Assembly: GCF_900070365.1 (NCBI RefSeq)
Contig: NZ_LN850107.1
Location: forward strand, 4,464,001 to 4,528,000
Source: Alloactinosynnema sp. L-07
GTDB lineage: Bacteria; Actinomycetota; Actinomycetes; Mycobacteriales; Pseudonocardiaceae
Length of the DNA: 64,000 nucleotides
Direction: 5' to 3'
In this document: positions 44,393 through 53,692 of the stretch, one piece after another
Layout: each line of letters starts with the position of its first letter
Numbering within the stretch: position 1 is the stretch's first letter
The notes under the pieces: model-generated
Database searches by the model: none
The model's input: the letters and a program-made list of their open reading frames with translations, nothing else
What the model was told of the DNA's origin: nothing
Translations under genes and position numbers: made by a program

Positions 44393-45523
44393 TGTCGCGT
44401 GATCCTGATGTTTATTTGGCGTTGCCGTCGACGAGTTTCTTGATGTTGGTTGGGCGGGTCGGACCTTGGCGAGGATCTGCTCGGCGGTGGCGGTCCATGC
44501 GAACGGTTTCGGGTTGGTGTTCCAGTGGGCGATGTAGTCGCGGATCTGGGCGATGAGGACCTTGACCGAGGTGAACGTGCCGCGCCGGATGGATTGGCGG
44601 GTGATGACGCCGAACCAGGTTTCGATCTGGTTGATCCACGACGATCCGATTGGGGTGAAGTGGAAACGCACCTGCGGGTTGTCGGCCAGCCAGGCCACGA
44701 CGTCAGGTGTGGTGTGGGTGGAGAGGTTGTCCAGCACGACGTGGATGTCCTTGCCGGTGTGCGGCTTGACGGCTTTCTTGAGGAACGCGAGGAAGTCCGC
44801 GCCGTCGCGGATGGGCTTGCATTCGCCGAACACTTCGCCGGTGCCCACGTTGAGCGCGGCGAACAGGTTCGTCACGCCGTGCCGCACGTAGTCGTGGGTG
44901 CGTTTCTCGGTGACGACGAAGAAGATCGGCAACATCGGCTCGGTCCGGTCGAGTGCTTGGATCTGGGTCTTCTCGTCGAGGCTGAGCACGACCGCCCCGC
45001 CGGGCGGATCGAGGTAGAGCCCGACGATGTCGGCGACCTTCCCGGCGAACTCCGGGTCGCGGCTGAGCGTGAACGTGCCCTGCCGATGAGGTGTCAACCC
45101 GTTGTCCCGCCACAGTTTCGACACATAGTGGTGCGACACCGCGACCGACTCGGTTCGGGCGATGAACGCCGCCATCTCCCGGCTCGACCAGTGCGACAAC
45201 CCCGTCTCCACCGGCGGGCTGACCCGACTCGCGCCCGGATCGATGCGGGAACCTGCTCCCGACCCGCGCCACGCGGCCGGTCGAGCAGCCCGGCGACCCC
45301 CTCGGCGGCGAAGCGGTCCAACCACAGATCCACCGTCGGCCTCGACACCCCCGCCAACTCCGAGATCTCCACCTTCGGCCGCCCCTGCGCACGCCACAAC
45401 ACGATCCGCGCCCGCGTCGCCACCGCGGCCGACACCTCCGGGCTGCTCACCACGGCCCGCAGAAGCCCAGCAGGCCGCTTGCGCGGACGAGCGGTGCGAC
45501 CTGACATCCGACGCAGTGCTCAC
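44392..45523 (-). pseudogene. IS630-family transposase, defective copy 1
   Basis: The C-terminal frame (44408 to about 45240) matches the intact copy at 48081-49196 nearly residue for residue, including 'SLDEKTQIQALDRT' (first Asp), 'IHVVLDNLSTHTTP' (second Asp) and 'SWINQIETWF' (Glu). The N-terminal part (45240-45507) is in another frame because 13 bases are missing relative to the intact copy (region around 45235-45245). The first 20 residues differ from the intact copy and the right inverted repeat is absent, so the element is truncated on that side. The left end, AGTGTCGCGTGATCCTG from 44391, is intact and abuts the Nudix gene. It cannot transpose on its own. Confidence 0.85.
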
Positions 45524-45906
45524 TCACCCTCGACTCTGCGCGCCTGCTGGGCTCCTCTGGACTCGATGCAGAACACTTTCAACGTCCGTTTCTCGGCATG
45601 ACCGGACGTCGTGGTGGAGTGTCGGGTGCGTCGAGGTCAGGTGCGTCGGAGGTCCACAGGAGGTTTTCGTGGAGGACCCCGAGTTCGTGCGACTGGACTT
45701 CGACGTGCAGGAGTCGTCGCCAGGTGGTGAGTCCGGTGATCCCTGATTCGACGTCGAGACCCGGTATAACCCCACGGTCTTGATCGACGAACCTTGACAT
45801 GGGAACTCAAAGGCTTCATGCATCGCAGGGGCGGACGGATGCTGAACCGGGTAACCCACCTCGGAGGTAGCCGACTCCGAGGTGCGAATCTAGTATAGTA
45901 AGAAGA
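45524..45906. other. Junction region between IS630 copy 1 and HEPN gene
   Basis: About 380 bases. A minus-strand frame at 45579-45800 reads 'GLTTWRRLLHVEVQSHELGVLHENLLWTS', which looks coding-like but matches nothing I recognise; it may be the tail of a gene cut by the insertion. The last 60 bases are AT-richer and probably hold the HEPN gene promoter. Confidence 0.35.
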
Positions 45907-47907
45907 ATGACCACCGAGCCTGCGCCATATCGACGTCTGAAGTTCTTTGGTCCTGCGGACCTCGGAAACTATTTCCAGGCGGGACGCGCAGCTGAGGTTC
46001 TTGGTCGGTTCGACGCATCAGTCACGACGTACACTGCTTCTGACGTTCTCGAACTGTATAATTCCCGACTCTTCGTGGAGAACGGGTACTTTCCTGCATC
46101 CTCTTCCGAGGAGCAGCGCACGGCATTTAAGTCACTCATTCCCGGATTGCATAAAGTTGAGTCCAAATTCTTTGGCTCTCTGACCGACGAAACGCTGAGT
46201 TGCCGGATCGCAGGGGTCAGTCATGAGTATCACGCGGACTTGCTGGAACTCCTGTCACGACACAAGGTCTACAGCCGTTGCTCCGCCGCAAGCGTGCTGG
46301 CGATCCTAGACAGCCTGAACGTCAGTACGGGCACGATGCTCTCGTGTGGAAGCCTTGTGCGGGTTTACGATGAGGAGATGCGTACGCGTCTTGTTTCGAA
46401 CGTGACCAACGCTGAGCACGTGATTCGGCTATATCTCAGCGGTGATAATCGCTCGCAGATGTACTTGCCGCAGAGCTTGAAGAGTTCGGACAAGCGCGCA
46501 CTGCTTGACGCTTACATAGATAGCGAGGAGGCGCATCCGAATCTTCTCGAGCTGATCTCCGTCGCGCGCGTCAACGCAGCTGCTGGAATCGACGAGAAGA
46601 TGAAGCTCAAAGCGAAGCGCAAGCATGAACGATGGACGAAGGAGTTCTTTGAGTCTAGCGGTGGCGGAATGGCGATCGGCTGTGACGTTACTGTTACCAG
46701 GGGGCAAGATGAGCCTGTGGAGGCATCAAGGGACGGGCTCATGACGAAGTACTCCTACAGTCGCGAGTGGTTCGATGAGAACCTCGATTACCCTACGGTC
46801 CTCAACAACTTTCTCTATGTGTTTGAGTTCGTAGATCGTCACATGCTGTTGACGCTGCCCTCGTATCAGGCGGAAATCGGAGCGATTGAGCGTTTGATGG
46901 GAACCATAGGAAAGGCTGCTTATCCAGCGGGTTTCGCTTTTCGTCTTAAGGAGCAGAGCTCCTTCCTGCAGGTTTCCATGTATGAGCGACTTCTTAGGCA
47001 CAACGATGTTGAGCTTGAGTCGGTAATCGCGTGGTTCTTCGCGGACTACTTGAGAGATAGCTTTGGTGTGACGAATCTACGGTTCGCGCCTTCAAGTAGG
47101 ACTGCAACATACCTTGAGAAGAGTCGGCATCTGTTCGCCGAGATGGAAAGTATCGTCATGCAGTTCTCGCTCTACGTGGAGAACGGCGAGTTTGACCCTG
47201 AGCTGCTGGCAATGATGTCTGCTCAGGTCAAGTATCGAGACGTGCCGAGCTGCTTGGTTGGCAAGTATGTCTACGTAGGCGAGAGCCCAAACATCCACAA
47301 CGTCATGCACCTACTCTTCTCGGATCAATCCGGCTTGGGATACATAAATGAGAGCCTCAAGGCCGACAACGGTGCTCGACTACTCATCGAGCACGATGTT
47401 TCTTATGGTGACTTCCATGACTACCAGAAGGATCAAGTCGACTACTTAATCGCGCATGGCGTGGCCGAGAACGCTAGAGGCCATATCCGGCTATCAAGTG
47501 CCGACCAGTTCGTGGTGCTGCGCGATCTCTACGAGTTTGAAGCGGCAAGTTACTACCATCACCGCAAGGGTGCGCGCGAAGCAATCGATGTGATGGTCAC
47601 AAAGGGTTGGCTTGTGCGGGCCCAGTCGCTGTTGTCTAAGCCTGAATCAAACTACTTCAACTACTGCCTCAATCATCAGGACTTCAGCGATGGCCTGAAC
47701 CTGCGCAACAGGTACCTACATGGCGCAATTCTTGACGTCGCGGATGAAGAGGAGCACTACCGTACCTACATCACCGCGCTCAAACTACTGGTTGCGCTTG
47801 TTATTAAGATGAACGACGATCTATGGTTGCGCGAGAGTGAGGAGCTCGCTAACGGAACCGAGACGACTCCGCCTGAGCAGGACTGTTTGCCCGGATCTTT
47901 CGCCTGA
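45907..47907 (+). CDS. HEPN-motif protein of foreign base composition
   Basis: 666 residues from ATG 45907 (AGTAAGAAG upstream). GC content and codon choice are clearly lower than in the neighbours (many TAT, ATT, AAG and TTG codons), so it was acquired recently. The C-terminal 130 residues are helical with 'FSDGLNLRNRYLHGAILDVADEE' (about residues 595-617), the R-N-x3-H signature of HEPN RNase domains, followed by a long helix 'LKLLVALVIKMNDDLW'. The N-terminal 500 residues are helical and unassigned; several families of HEPN defence proteins share such a layout. It lies between two inverted IS630 copies, which may have moved it. An abortive-infection RNase is the leading hypothesis. Confidence 0.7.
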   Translation: MTTEPAPYRRLKFFGPADLGNYFQAGRAAEVLGRFDASVTTYTASDVLELYNSRLFVENGYFPASSSEEQRTAFKSLIPGLHKVESKFFGSLTDETLSCRIAGVSHEYHADLLELLSRHKVYSRCSAASVLAILDSLNVSTGTMLSCGSLVRVYDEEMRTRLVSNVTNAEHVIRLYLSGDNRSQMYLPQSLKSSDKRALLDAYIDSEEAHPNLLELISVARVNAAAGIDEKMKLKAKRKHERWTKEFFESSGGGMAIGCDVTVTRGQDEPVEASRDGLMTKYSYSREWFDENLDYPTVLNNFLYVFEFVDRHMLLTLPSYQAEIGAIERLMGTIGKAAYPAGFAFRLKEQSSFLQVSMYERLLRHNDVELESVIAWFFADYLRDSFGVTNLRFAPSSRTATYLEKSRHLFAEMESIVMQFSLYVENGEFDPELLAMMSAQVKYRDVPSCLVGKYVYVGESPNIHNVMHLLFSDQSGLGYINESLKADNGARLLIEHDVSYGDFHDYQKDQVDYLIAHGVAENARGHIRLSSADQFVVLRDLYEFEAASYYHHRKGAREAIDVMVTKGWLVRAQSLLSKPESNYFNYCLNHQDFSDGLNLRNRYLHGAILDVADEEEHYRTYITALKLLVALVIKMNDDLWLRESEELANGTETTPPEQDCLPGSFA

Positions 47908-48041
47908 ATGGCGGCCTGGCTTGAGACTGTGGTCGGTGGTTGTTGCGTGTCCTCCTTCCGGTGTTCGGGATGGTCGAAGTGGCCCGTTGTCGGTCGGGTT
48001 GCCGCCGGGTTCCACTGCTCGGTGGTGGGTGCCGATCGCTA

Positions 48042-49218
48042 GTGTCGCGTGATTCTGTTTGCTTTACATCTGGTTGACCGGTGTTGGTGTTGGCTGGGCG
48101 GGTGGAGTTGACGGTGGATCAGCGGTCCGAGCTGCGGGCCATGGTGAACAGCCCGGATGTGTCGGCCGCGGTCGCGACGCGGGCGCGGATCGTGTTGTGG
48201 CGTGCGCAGGGGCGGCCGAAGGTGGAGATCTCGGAGTTGGCGGGGGTGTCGAGGCCGACGGTGGATCAATGGCTGGACCGCTTCGCCGCCGAGGGGGTCG
48301 CCGGGCTGCTCGACCGGCCGCGCGGCGCGGGTCGGGAGCAGGTTCCCGCATCGATCCGGGCCCGGATCCTGGCGGCGAGCCGGGTCAGCCCGCCGGCGGA
48401 GACGGGGTTGTCGCACTGGTCGAGCCGGGAGATGGCGGCGTTCATCGCCCGAACCGAGTCGGTCGCGGTGTCGCACCACTATGTGTCGAAACTGTGGCGG
48501 GACAACGGGTTGACACCTCACCGCCAGGGCACGTTCACGCTCAGCCGCGACCCGGAGTTCGCTGAGAAGGTCGCCGACATCGTCGGGCTCTACCTCGATC
48601 CGCCCGGCGGGGCGGTCGTGCTCAGCCTCGACGAGAAGACCCAGATCCAAGCACTCGACCGCACCCAACCGATGCTGCCGATCACCTTCGCCGCCACCGA
48701 GAAACGCACCCACGACTACGTCCGGCACGGCGTGACGAACCTGTTCGCCGCGCTCAACGTCGGCACCGGCGAAGTGTTCGGCGAATGCAAACCCACCCGC
48801 GACGGCGCGGACTTCCTGGCCTTCCTCAAGAAAGCCGTCAAGCCGCACACCGGCAAGGACATCCACGTCGTACTGGACAACCTCTCCACCCACACCACAC
48901 CCGACGTCGTGACCTGGCTGGCCGACAACCCGCAGGTGCGTTTCCACTTCACCCCAATCGGATCGTCGTGGATCAACCAGATCGAAACCTGGTTCGGCGT
49001 CATCACCCGCCAATCCATCCGGCGCGGCACGTTCACCTCGGTCAAGGTCCTCATCGCCCAGATCCGCGACTACATCGCCCACTGGAACACCAACCCGAAA
49101 CCGTTCGCCTGGACCGCCACAGCCGACGAGATCCTCGCCAAGGTCCGACTCGTCCAGACCAACATCAGGAAACTCGTCGACAACAACGCTAAGTAAAGAC
49201 AACAGGATCACGCGACAC
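48042..49218 (+). mobile_element. Intact IS630-family insertion sequence
   Basis: 1177 bases with inverted ends GTGTCGCGTGAT (48042) and ATCACGCGACAC (ends 49218), flanked by TA on both sides (48040-48041 and 49219-49220), the TA target duplication characteristic of IS630/Tc1. It carries one transposase gene (48081-49196). It is inverted relative to the defective copy at 44392. Confidence 0.9.
48081..49196 (+). CDS. IS630-family transposase
   Basis: 371 residues. N-terminal HTH region 'TRARIVLWRAQGRPKVEISELAGVSRPTVDQWLDRF', then a DDE catalytic core: 'VVLSLDEKTQIQAL' (Asp), 'DIHVVLDNLSTHTTPDV' (Asp) and 'GSSWINQIETWFGVITRQS' (Glu). No frameshift or stop. It ends with 'LVDNNAK' just inside the right terminal repeat. 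By sequence it should be functional, and it could also mobilise the defective copy's remaining end. Confidence 0.92.
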   Translation: MLVLAGRVELTVDQRSELRAMVNSPDVSAAVATRARIVLWRAQGRPKVEISELAGVSRPTVDQWLDRFAAEGVAGLLDRPRGAGREQVPASIRARILAASRVSPPAETGLSHWSSREMAAFIARTESVAVSHHYVSKLWRDNGLTPHRQGTFTLSRDPEFAEKVADIVGLYLDPPGGAVVLSLDEKTQIQALDRTQPMLPITFAATEKRTHDYVRHGVTNLFAALNVGTGEVFGECKPTRDGADFLAFLKKAVKPHTGKDIHVVLDNLSTHTTPDVVTWLADNPQVRFHFTPIGSSWINQIETWFGVITRQSIRRGTFTSVKVLIAQIRDYIAHWNTNPKPFAWTATADEILAKVRLVQTNIRKLVDNNAK

Positions 49219-49238
49219 TAGGGGCGGATTCCAGCTGG

Positions 49239-50461
49239 TCAGGCCCGGCGAGGCAGGCCGTGCAGCCGCTGGCGGGCGGTCACGATCAGCTCGGCCCAGG
49301 GCGCGTGGGCGGCCAGGCGCAGGTGGATTTGTCGGGCGTGGCGGGCGATGCGTCCGGCGACGGAGAACAGGCGCAGCCGCAGGCGTGTGGGTTCCCACCG
49401 TCGGGCTTGGTGGTCGGTCAGGGCGAGCATCTGGGTCCAGGCGGTGAGTTCGAGCGCGAGGGCGACGACGGCGGTCCAGACCTCGTCGTGGGTGAAGCCG
49501 TGCAGGGCCAGGTTGGCCAGTCCGGTGGCCTTCGCGCAGCGGATGCGGTCCTCGGCGCGGGCCCGGCGGCAGTGGCGCAGCTCCAGATCCGCGAGCCAGC
49601 CGCGGGGTAACGGGGGCGAACGCGGTCAGCCGGAGCCCGTCGGCGTCGGTGAAACTGCAACTGCGCGCCGGGATGCGGCAGCTCCTTGCGCATCAGGACC
49701 CGCATCCCCTCGGGCCATCCGGAAAGTTCCAGCACGCCGGTTGCCTTGGCCACCCACGTCCCGTCACGCTGGACACCCTCGTCGTCGTAGGCTGGGGTCC
49801 ATGTCCGCGTGGGGATGCGGGCGAGCCGTTCGACCGCTTCGTCGAGGAGGGTGAATCCCAACGAGTAGCCCAGTTTCCGCGCCTTTAGCCAGTCTGTGAA
49901 CCCGTGGGTGCCTCCGCTAGCGTCGGCGCGGATGGGCACCTTGCGCCCGACCCAGCCGCCTTTCGCGGTGAACGACAACTGCCGCAACGCCTCCCGCGCC
50001 ACGGCACAACGGATGGAACCCGAACCCTTTCATGAACGTCGGCGCCGCGTTCTCCTTCTCCGAGTGCGCGTCGAGCAGGCTGGCGTCCAGATCGACGATC
50101 ACCGGGTGCTCGGCGTCGATGCCGTGGTCTGGGGCGTGTTCACCGGCCAACGTCCATGCCCCGGCTCGTGCCCGCGTGCGGCCGCGGCCAACGCTGTGTC
50201 CGCGTCCCGGCTAAGTATGTCGATCAACCGCGGCACCGTCGGATCCGACGCGACGAGGCCGAACACGCCCGGTTCGGTCCGCAGGGTCGCGATGTCGGCC
50301 AGACAGTCACCGCCCAGGGCGACAGCGATCGCCAGATCGCACACGACCTTCCCCGGGCGTGGATCGCGGTCGGACGCCGCCACCAGAAAGGCGCTCCTGA
50401 CCTCGCGAGGACATGACCGTAGACAAGTCATATCCTTGCAGCTCAGAGCACCTTTCTCCAC
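49239..50461 (-). pseudogene. IS1380-family transposase remnant
   Basis: Pieces of one transposase appear in at least three frames. From 50461: 'RDPRPGKVVCDLAIAVALGGDCLADIATLRTEPGVFG...DPTVPRLIDIL' (N-terminal). Around 50150-50020: 'VIVDLDASLLDAHSEKENAAPTF' (catalytic Asp). At 50002-49640: 'PIRADASGGTHGFTDWLKARKLGYSLGF' and 'WVAKATGVLELSGWPEGMRVLMRKE'. At 49630-49239: 'LALTDHQARRWEPTRLRLRLFSVAGRIARHARQIHLRLA' ending 'GLPRR'. These are IS1380 hallmarks. Multiple frameshifts make it inactive. No terminal repeats could be identified by eye. Confidence 0.85.
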
Positions 50462-50516
50462 GTTTCGGCCACCCCCATGCCGATCTCCGGGGGCGCAGCA
50501 GCCCCTAACATCCGCT

Positions 50517-50538
50517 CATCGGCAGAAGCGTGCGTTCG
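50517..50538. repeat. Dispersed recombinase-associated repeat, copy G
   Basis: TCATCGGCAGAAGCGTGCGT lies between the IS1380 and IS110 remnants and shares the preceding CATCCGC with copy C. It could be an old recombinase target. Confidence 0.4.
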
Positions 50539-50649
50539 CCGCTGACCGATCAGCGGCATAGGCAAGTGTTCTGCGTGTGGGTCTGGAGGTGGGAACGTCC
50601 TCCTGAGCGCTGTCGGGCTTGGTGTCCCATCGCAGGAGGCAGACGTTCG

Positions 50650-50830
50650 TGGGCAACGGTAGCGGGGCGTCCCGGGGTGATCGCACCGGCAACGCACGAC
50701 TGACTCGCCTGCGGGCGTTGGTGCCGGTCGGTAACGCAATCGCGGGGATCGATCTGGCGACGTCAATCAGCTGGTGGTGGTGACAGAGATCACGACTCGA
50801 AGGCGTTGGCGCACAGGACTTTTCGGTACC
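50650..50830 (+). pseudogene. IS110-family transposase N-terminal fragment
   Basis: The frame from GTG 50650 reads 'TGNARLTRLRALVPVGNAIAGIDLA', and a shifted frame continues 'DVNQLVVVTEITTRR', the usual start of IS110-type transposases ('AGIDLAxxKQVVVVTD'). It stops there; the rest of the gene is missing and the CHAT operon ends directly behind it. It marks an insertion-deletion boundary. Confidence 0.65.
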
Positions 50831-50845
50831 AGGCAGCACCAAACC

Positions 50846-53692
50846 TCACACCCCGTCACCCCCAGGCAGGAGCGCTACCAGTCGCGCCGCCCCCTCGGCC
50901 CGTTCCGGCAACGCACCCGCCAGTTCCGCCAGATCCTCGGCCAGTTCACGAACCAGCCCGCGCCGCATCCCCGCCTGCGCCACCCGTTCGAACTCGGCGA
51001 CCGCCTCGTCCTCCGCTCCCAACGCAAGCAAGAACATCCCAAGCGACGGATCCGCCCGCCGCCAATATGCCCCGACCGTCTCGACCGGCGCGCTACCCAG
51101 CTCCCAAGCGTCACGGAAGTACTGCCCGGCCTCCGCCGAACCCTCTATCTCCGCCACTGCCAACCCGAACTGGTAACGCAGCCAAGGGTCCGACGATGTC
51201 GCCGCACCACGCCCGGCCAGCACTGCCAACGCCCACTCCGGCGCACCCGCACGACGGTACGCACGGGCCGCCGTAGCCACCGCCATCACGGAATCGGGCA
51301 ACAGCCGGACCGCGACCTCCAAGTCCTCGATCGCCGCGTCAACCCGGTCAAGCCGCAGATTTGCCAACCCCCGCAACCCGAACGCCCACCCGCGCAACTC
51401 CAACTCCACGGCCCGATCCAGCACCCCGCAAGCCGCCGCTGGCTCACCGGCATCCAGGTGCAGCAACCCCGACGCCCACAACGCCGACAACGACGCCGGA
51501 TCCAGCTCCACAGCCTCGTCCGCCCACCGCCGCGCCCCGGCCAAGTCGTCCAACTCCCGCAACGTGGTGGCCAGCTCGACCCGAGCCGTCACCTGCTCGC
51601 CGACCTCCAGCCCGCGCAACCCGACCACGCCAACGCCCAGCTCGGCGGCTTCCGCAGCCGCCCCCAGCTCGCGAAGAGCCTCCGTCCACCCGATCAGCTT
51701 GCGCACCGCCCACTCCGACGGTCGCTCACCGGCGTCAACGAGCAGCGCGAGCAGCCGCCCAGCCGCAGGCACCAGCACGTCGACCTTCGTCCGGGCCGAA
51801 GTGTGGACGCCGATCACCGCCTCGACCAGCCCGATCAACGCGCCGACGTGGTCCAGCGCGATCTCGCCGTCGACGCAGACCTCGACCCACAGCCGGTTCA
51901 GCCCGATCCGCGCGCCGCCTGGCCGCGCTGTGCGCTCCTGGTGCAGCGCGAGTTCAGTCCGCGCCCGAACGACGGTCCCGAGGTGCCGCCCCGACCCGTC
52001 CGCCACCAACGCCTCCGCCACCTCAACGGCCTCCGCGAACGCCGGGGCCCCGCTGCCAGCCCGCACCGCGTCCCGCGCGATCCCCCATGACCACAGCGCC
52101 TGCGCCACCGGTTCGGCGTCGCCGTCCTCCCGGGCCCGCGCACGGGCCAGTTCGACGGAGCAGGCCGCGACCTCCTCCGCCACGTCGGGCCGGTTCCGCC
52201 GCGCCGCCCGCGTCCGGACCACGTCCAACGGGTCGTACCGGGCCGGGTCGACCGCGCGGAACGCCACCGCGAGCCGCAGGGCCTGCGCCCAGTGCCCCTG
52301 GTCGAGCAGCAGGTCGAGCAGCACCTGTAGCTCGTGGTCGGCCTCCGCGCGGGCTTCCGGCCGCTCGAGCGCGTGCATCACCTCCCGCGCCTCCCGGGCG
52401 GCGGCGATCGCGGGGGTGACGTCGCCGCGTCGCACGTGGAGCTCGGCCAGGCACGCCAACGCCCGCCCAAGCCACACGCCGTCGCCGCCCGCGGCGAGGT
52501 TCCCCCGTTCCCGGGCGACCAACTCCCGCGCCAGCGGCCCGCCGGTCCCGGCGTGGACGAGCAGGCGCATCGCACGGCGCAGCATGTCGCTGTAGGTGGT
52601 CCCGGTGTGCGGGTCCCGGAACAGCGACCGCAGTGGCTCCGCCGACGCGTCAAGCCCGCCGTCGATCTCCGCCCGAGCACCCAACCAGTCGTACCCGCCG
52701 TCGTAGTCGAAGAACAGTCGCACGTCCGCCTGGTCGGTTGCGGCGCTCCGCCCGAGGTCACGCGCCCGCCAGGCGGCGGCCCGCCACCGTGCGACAAGTG
52801 TGTCGTCGCCGATCGCCGCGAACCTTCGTTCCACGAACGACAACGCGGCCTTGGCCGCCCGGACGGTCGCTTCCTTGTCACCGCGCGCCGCATGCACGAC
52901 GGCGAGCCCGACGTTGGCCTCCGCCGCGCCGAGCGGGTAGCCGACCGACATGAAGTAGTCGGCGGCGGCGGACAACCGCGCCACCGCAAGAGGTTCCTCA
53001 CTGTCCACATCAGATAGTGCGATGACCGCCCTGGCCCACGCCCATCGGCTGGTCGCGGCCACGACGGACCGCGTCGGCGGCGGGTCCGGCTGCTTGACCA
53101 GCGCGCGCACCCGCCGGTCCCGTTCCAGCGCACGGGCCGCCGCGCGAAGCAGCGCGTGACCGTCATCCGGCCGGCCGTGCTCCAGCAGCGCCAGCCCACA
53201 GCCGACCGCCGCGTGCAGTGCCCTCGCCCGCCCGGTCCGCCGGAGCACGCCCTTGCCGAGCTTGCGCGCGACCGTCACGTCGGTGTCGTGCTCGCCGCGC
53301 CGCAGGCGCAACTCGACCACGGCGATCCGGTGGTGGCGGCCCGGCAACCACCGGGTCCGCACCAGGTCGAAGTCGGTTTCGTCCAGTTCCTCCGCCGGGT
53401 TGCGGGCGCTCGAGAGCGCAGATGCCCGTGTCAGCGAGCGGATCTTGCCGGTGAGCGTGCCCGCGCCCTCGATCGCCGCGACGACGTCGAACAGCGGCTC
53501 GCCGAGGCCGGGCAGTTCGGCGGCGTTGGCCAGCGGCAGCAAGTCAGCGGCGAACCGGCAGCCGCAGACATCCGCGTTCGGATGCCGGGTCAGCAGCGCC
53601 AGACCGAGGTCCAGCGCCTCCGGAAACCGGCCGCGCCGAGCCGCGCCGCGCACGCCGCGGGCGGCTTCCCGGTGGTGGGAACAGCTCAGCAC
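50846..53692 (-). CDS. Large TPR-repeat protein of the CHAT operon
   Basis: 948 residues from GTG 53692, which has a perfect GGGAGG six bases upstream and overlaps the preceding gene by seven bases. Nearly all helical; many 34-residue-like TPR units are visible, especially in the C-terminal 350 residues ('LAGARRWADEAVELDPASLSALWASGLLHLDAG', 'VDAAIEDLEVAVRLLPDSVMAVATAARAYRRAG', 'AVAEFERVAQAGMRRGLV'). No membrane segment, signal peptide or catalytic motif. It is the last gene of a five-gene operon with a CHAT protease; TPR partners commonly act as substrates or regulators of CHAT proteases. The very long open frames on the other strand are composition artefacts. Confidence 0.85.
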   Translation of the reverse strand: MLSCSHHREAARGVRGAARRGRFPEALDLGLALLTRHPNADVCGCRFAADLLPLANAAELPGLGEPLFDVVAAIEGAGTLTGKIRSLTRASALSSARNPAEELDETDFDLVRTRWLPGRHHRIAVVELRLRRGEHDTDVTVARKLGKGVLRRTGRARALHAAVGCGLALLEHGRPDDGHALLRAAARALERDRRVRALVKQPDPPPTRSVVAATSRWAWARAVIALSDVDSEEPLAVARLSAAADYFMSVGYPLGAAEANVGLAVVHAARGDKEATVRAAKAALSFVERRFAAIGDDTLVARWRAAAWRARDLGRSAATDQADVRLFFDYDGGYDWLGARAEIDGGLDASAEPLRSLFRDPHTGTTYSDMLRRAMRLLVHAGTGGPLARELVARERGNLAAGGDGVWLGRALACLAELHVRRGDVTPAIAAAREAREVMHALERPEARAEADHELQVLLDLLLDQGHWAQALRLAVAFRAVDPARYDPLDVVRTRAARRNRPDVAEEVAACSVELARARAREDGDAEPVAQALWSWGIARDAVRAGSGAPAFAEAVEVAEALVADGSGRHLGTVVRARTELALHQERTARPGGARIGLNRLWVEVCVDGEIALDHVGALIGLVEAVIGVHTSARTKVDVLVPAAGRLLALLVDAGERPSEWAVRKLIGWTEALRELGAAAEAAELGVGVVGLRGLEVGEQVTARVELATTLRELDDLAGARRWADEAVELDPASLSALWASGLLHLDAGEPAAACGVLDRAVELELRGWAFGLRGLANLRLDRVDAAIEDLEVAVRLLPDSVMAVATAARAYRRAGAPEWALAVLAGRGAATSSDPWLRYQFGLAVAEIEGSAEAGQYFRDAWELGSAPVETVGAYWRRADPSLGMFLLALGAEDEAVAEFERVAQAGMRRGLVRELAEDLAELAGALPERAEGAARLVALLPGGDGV

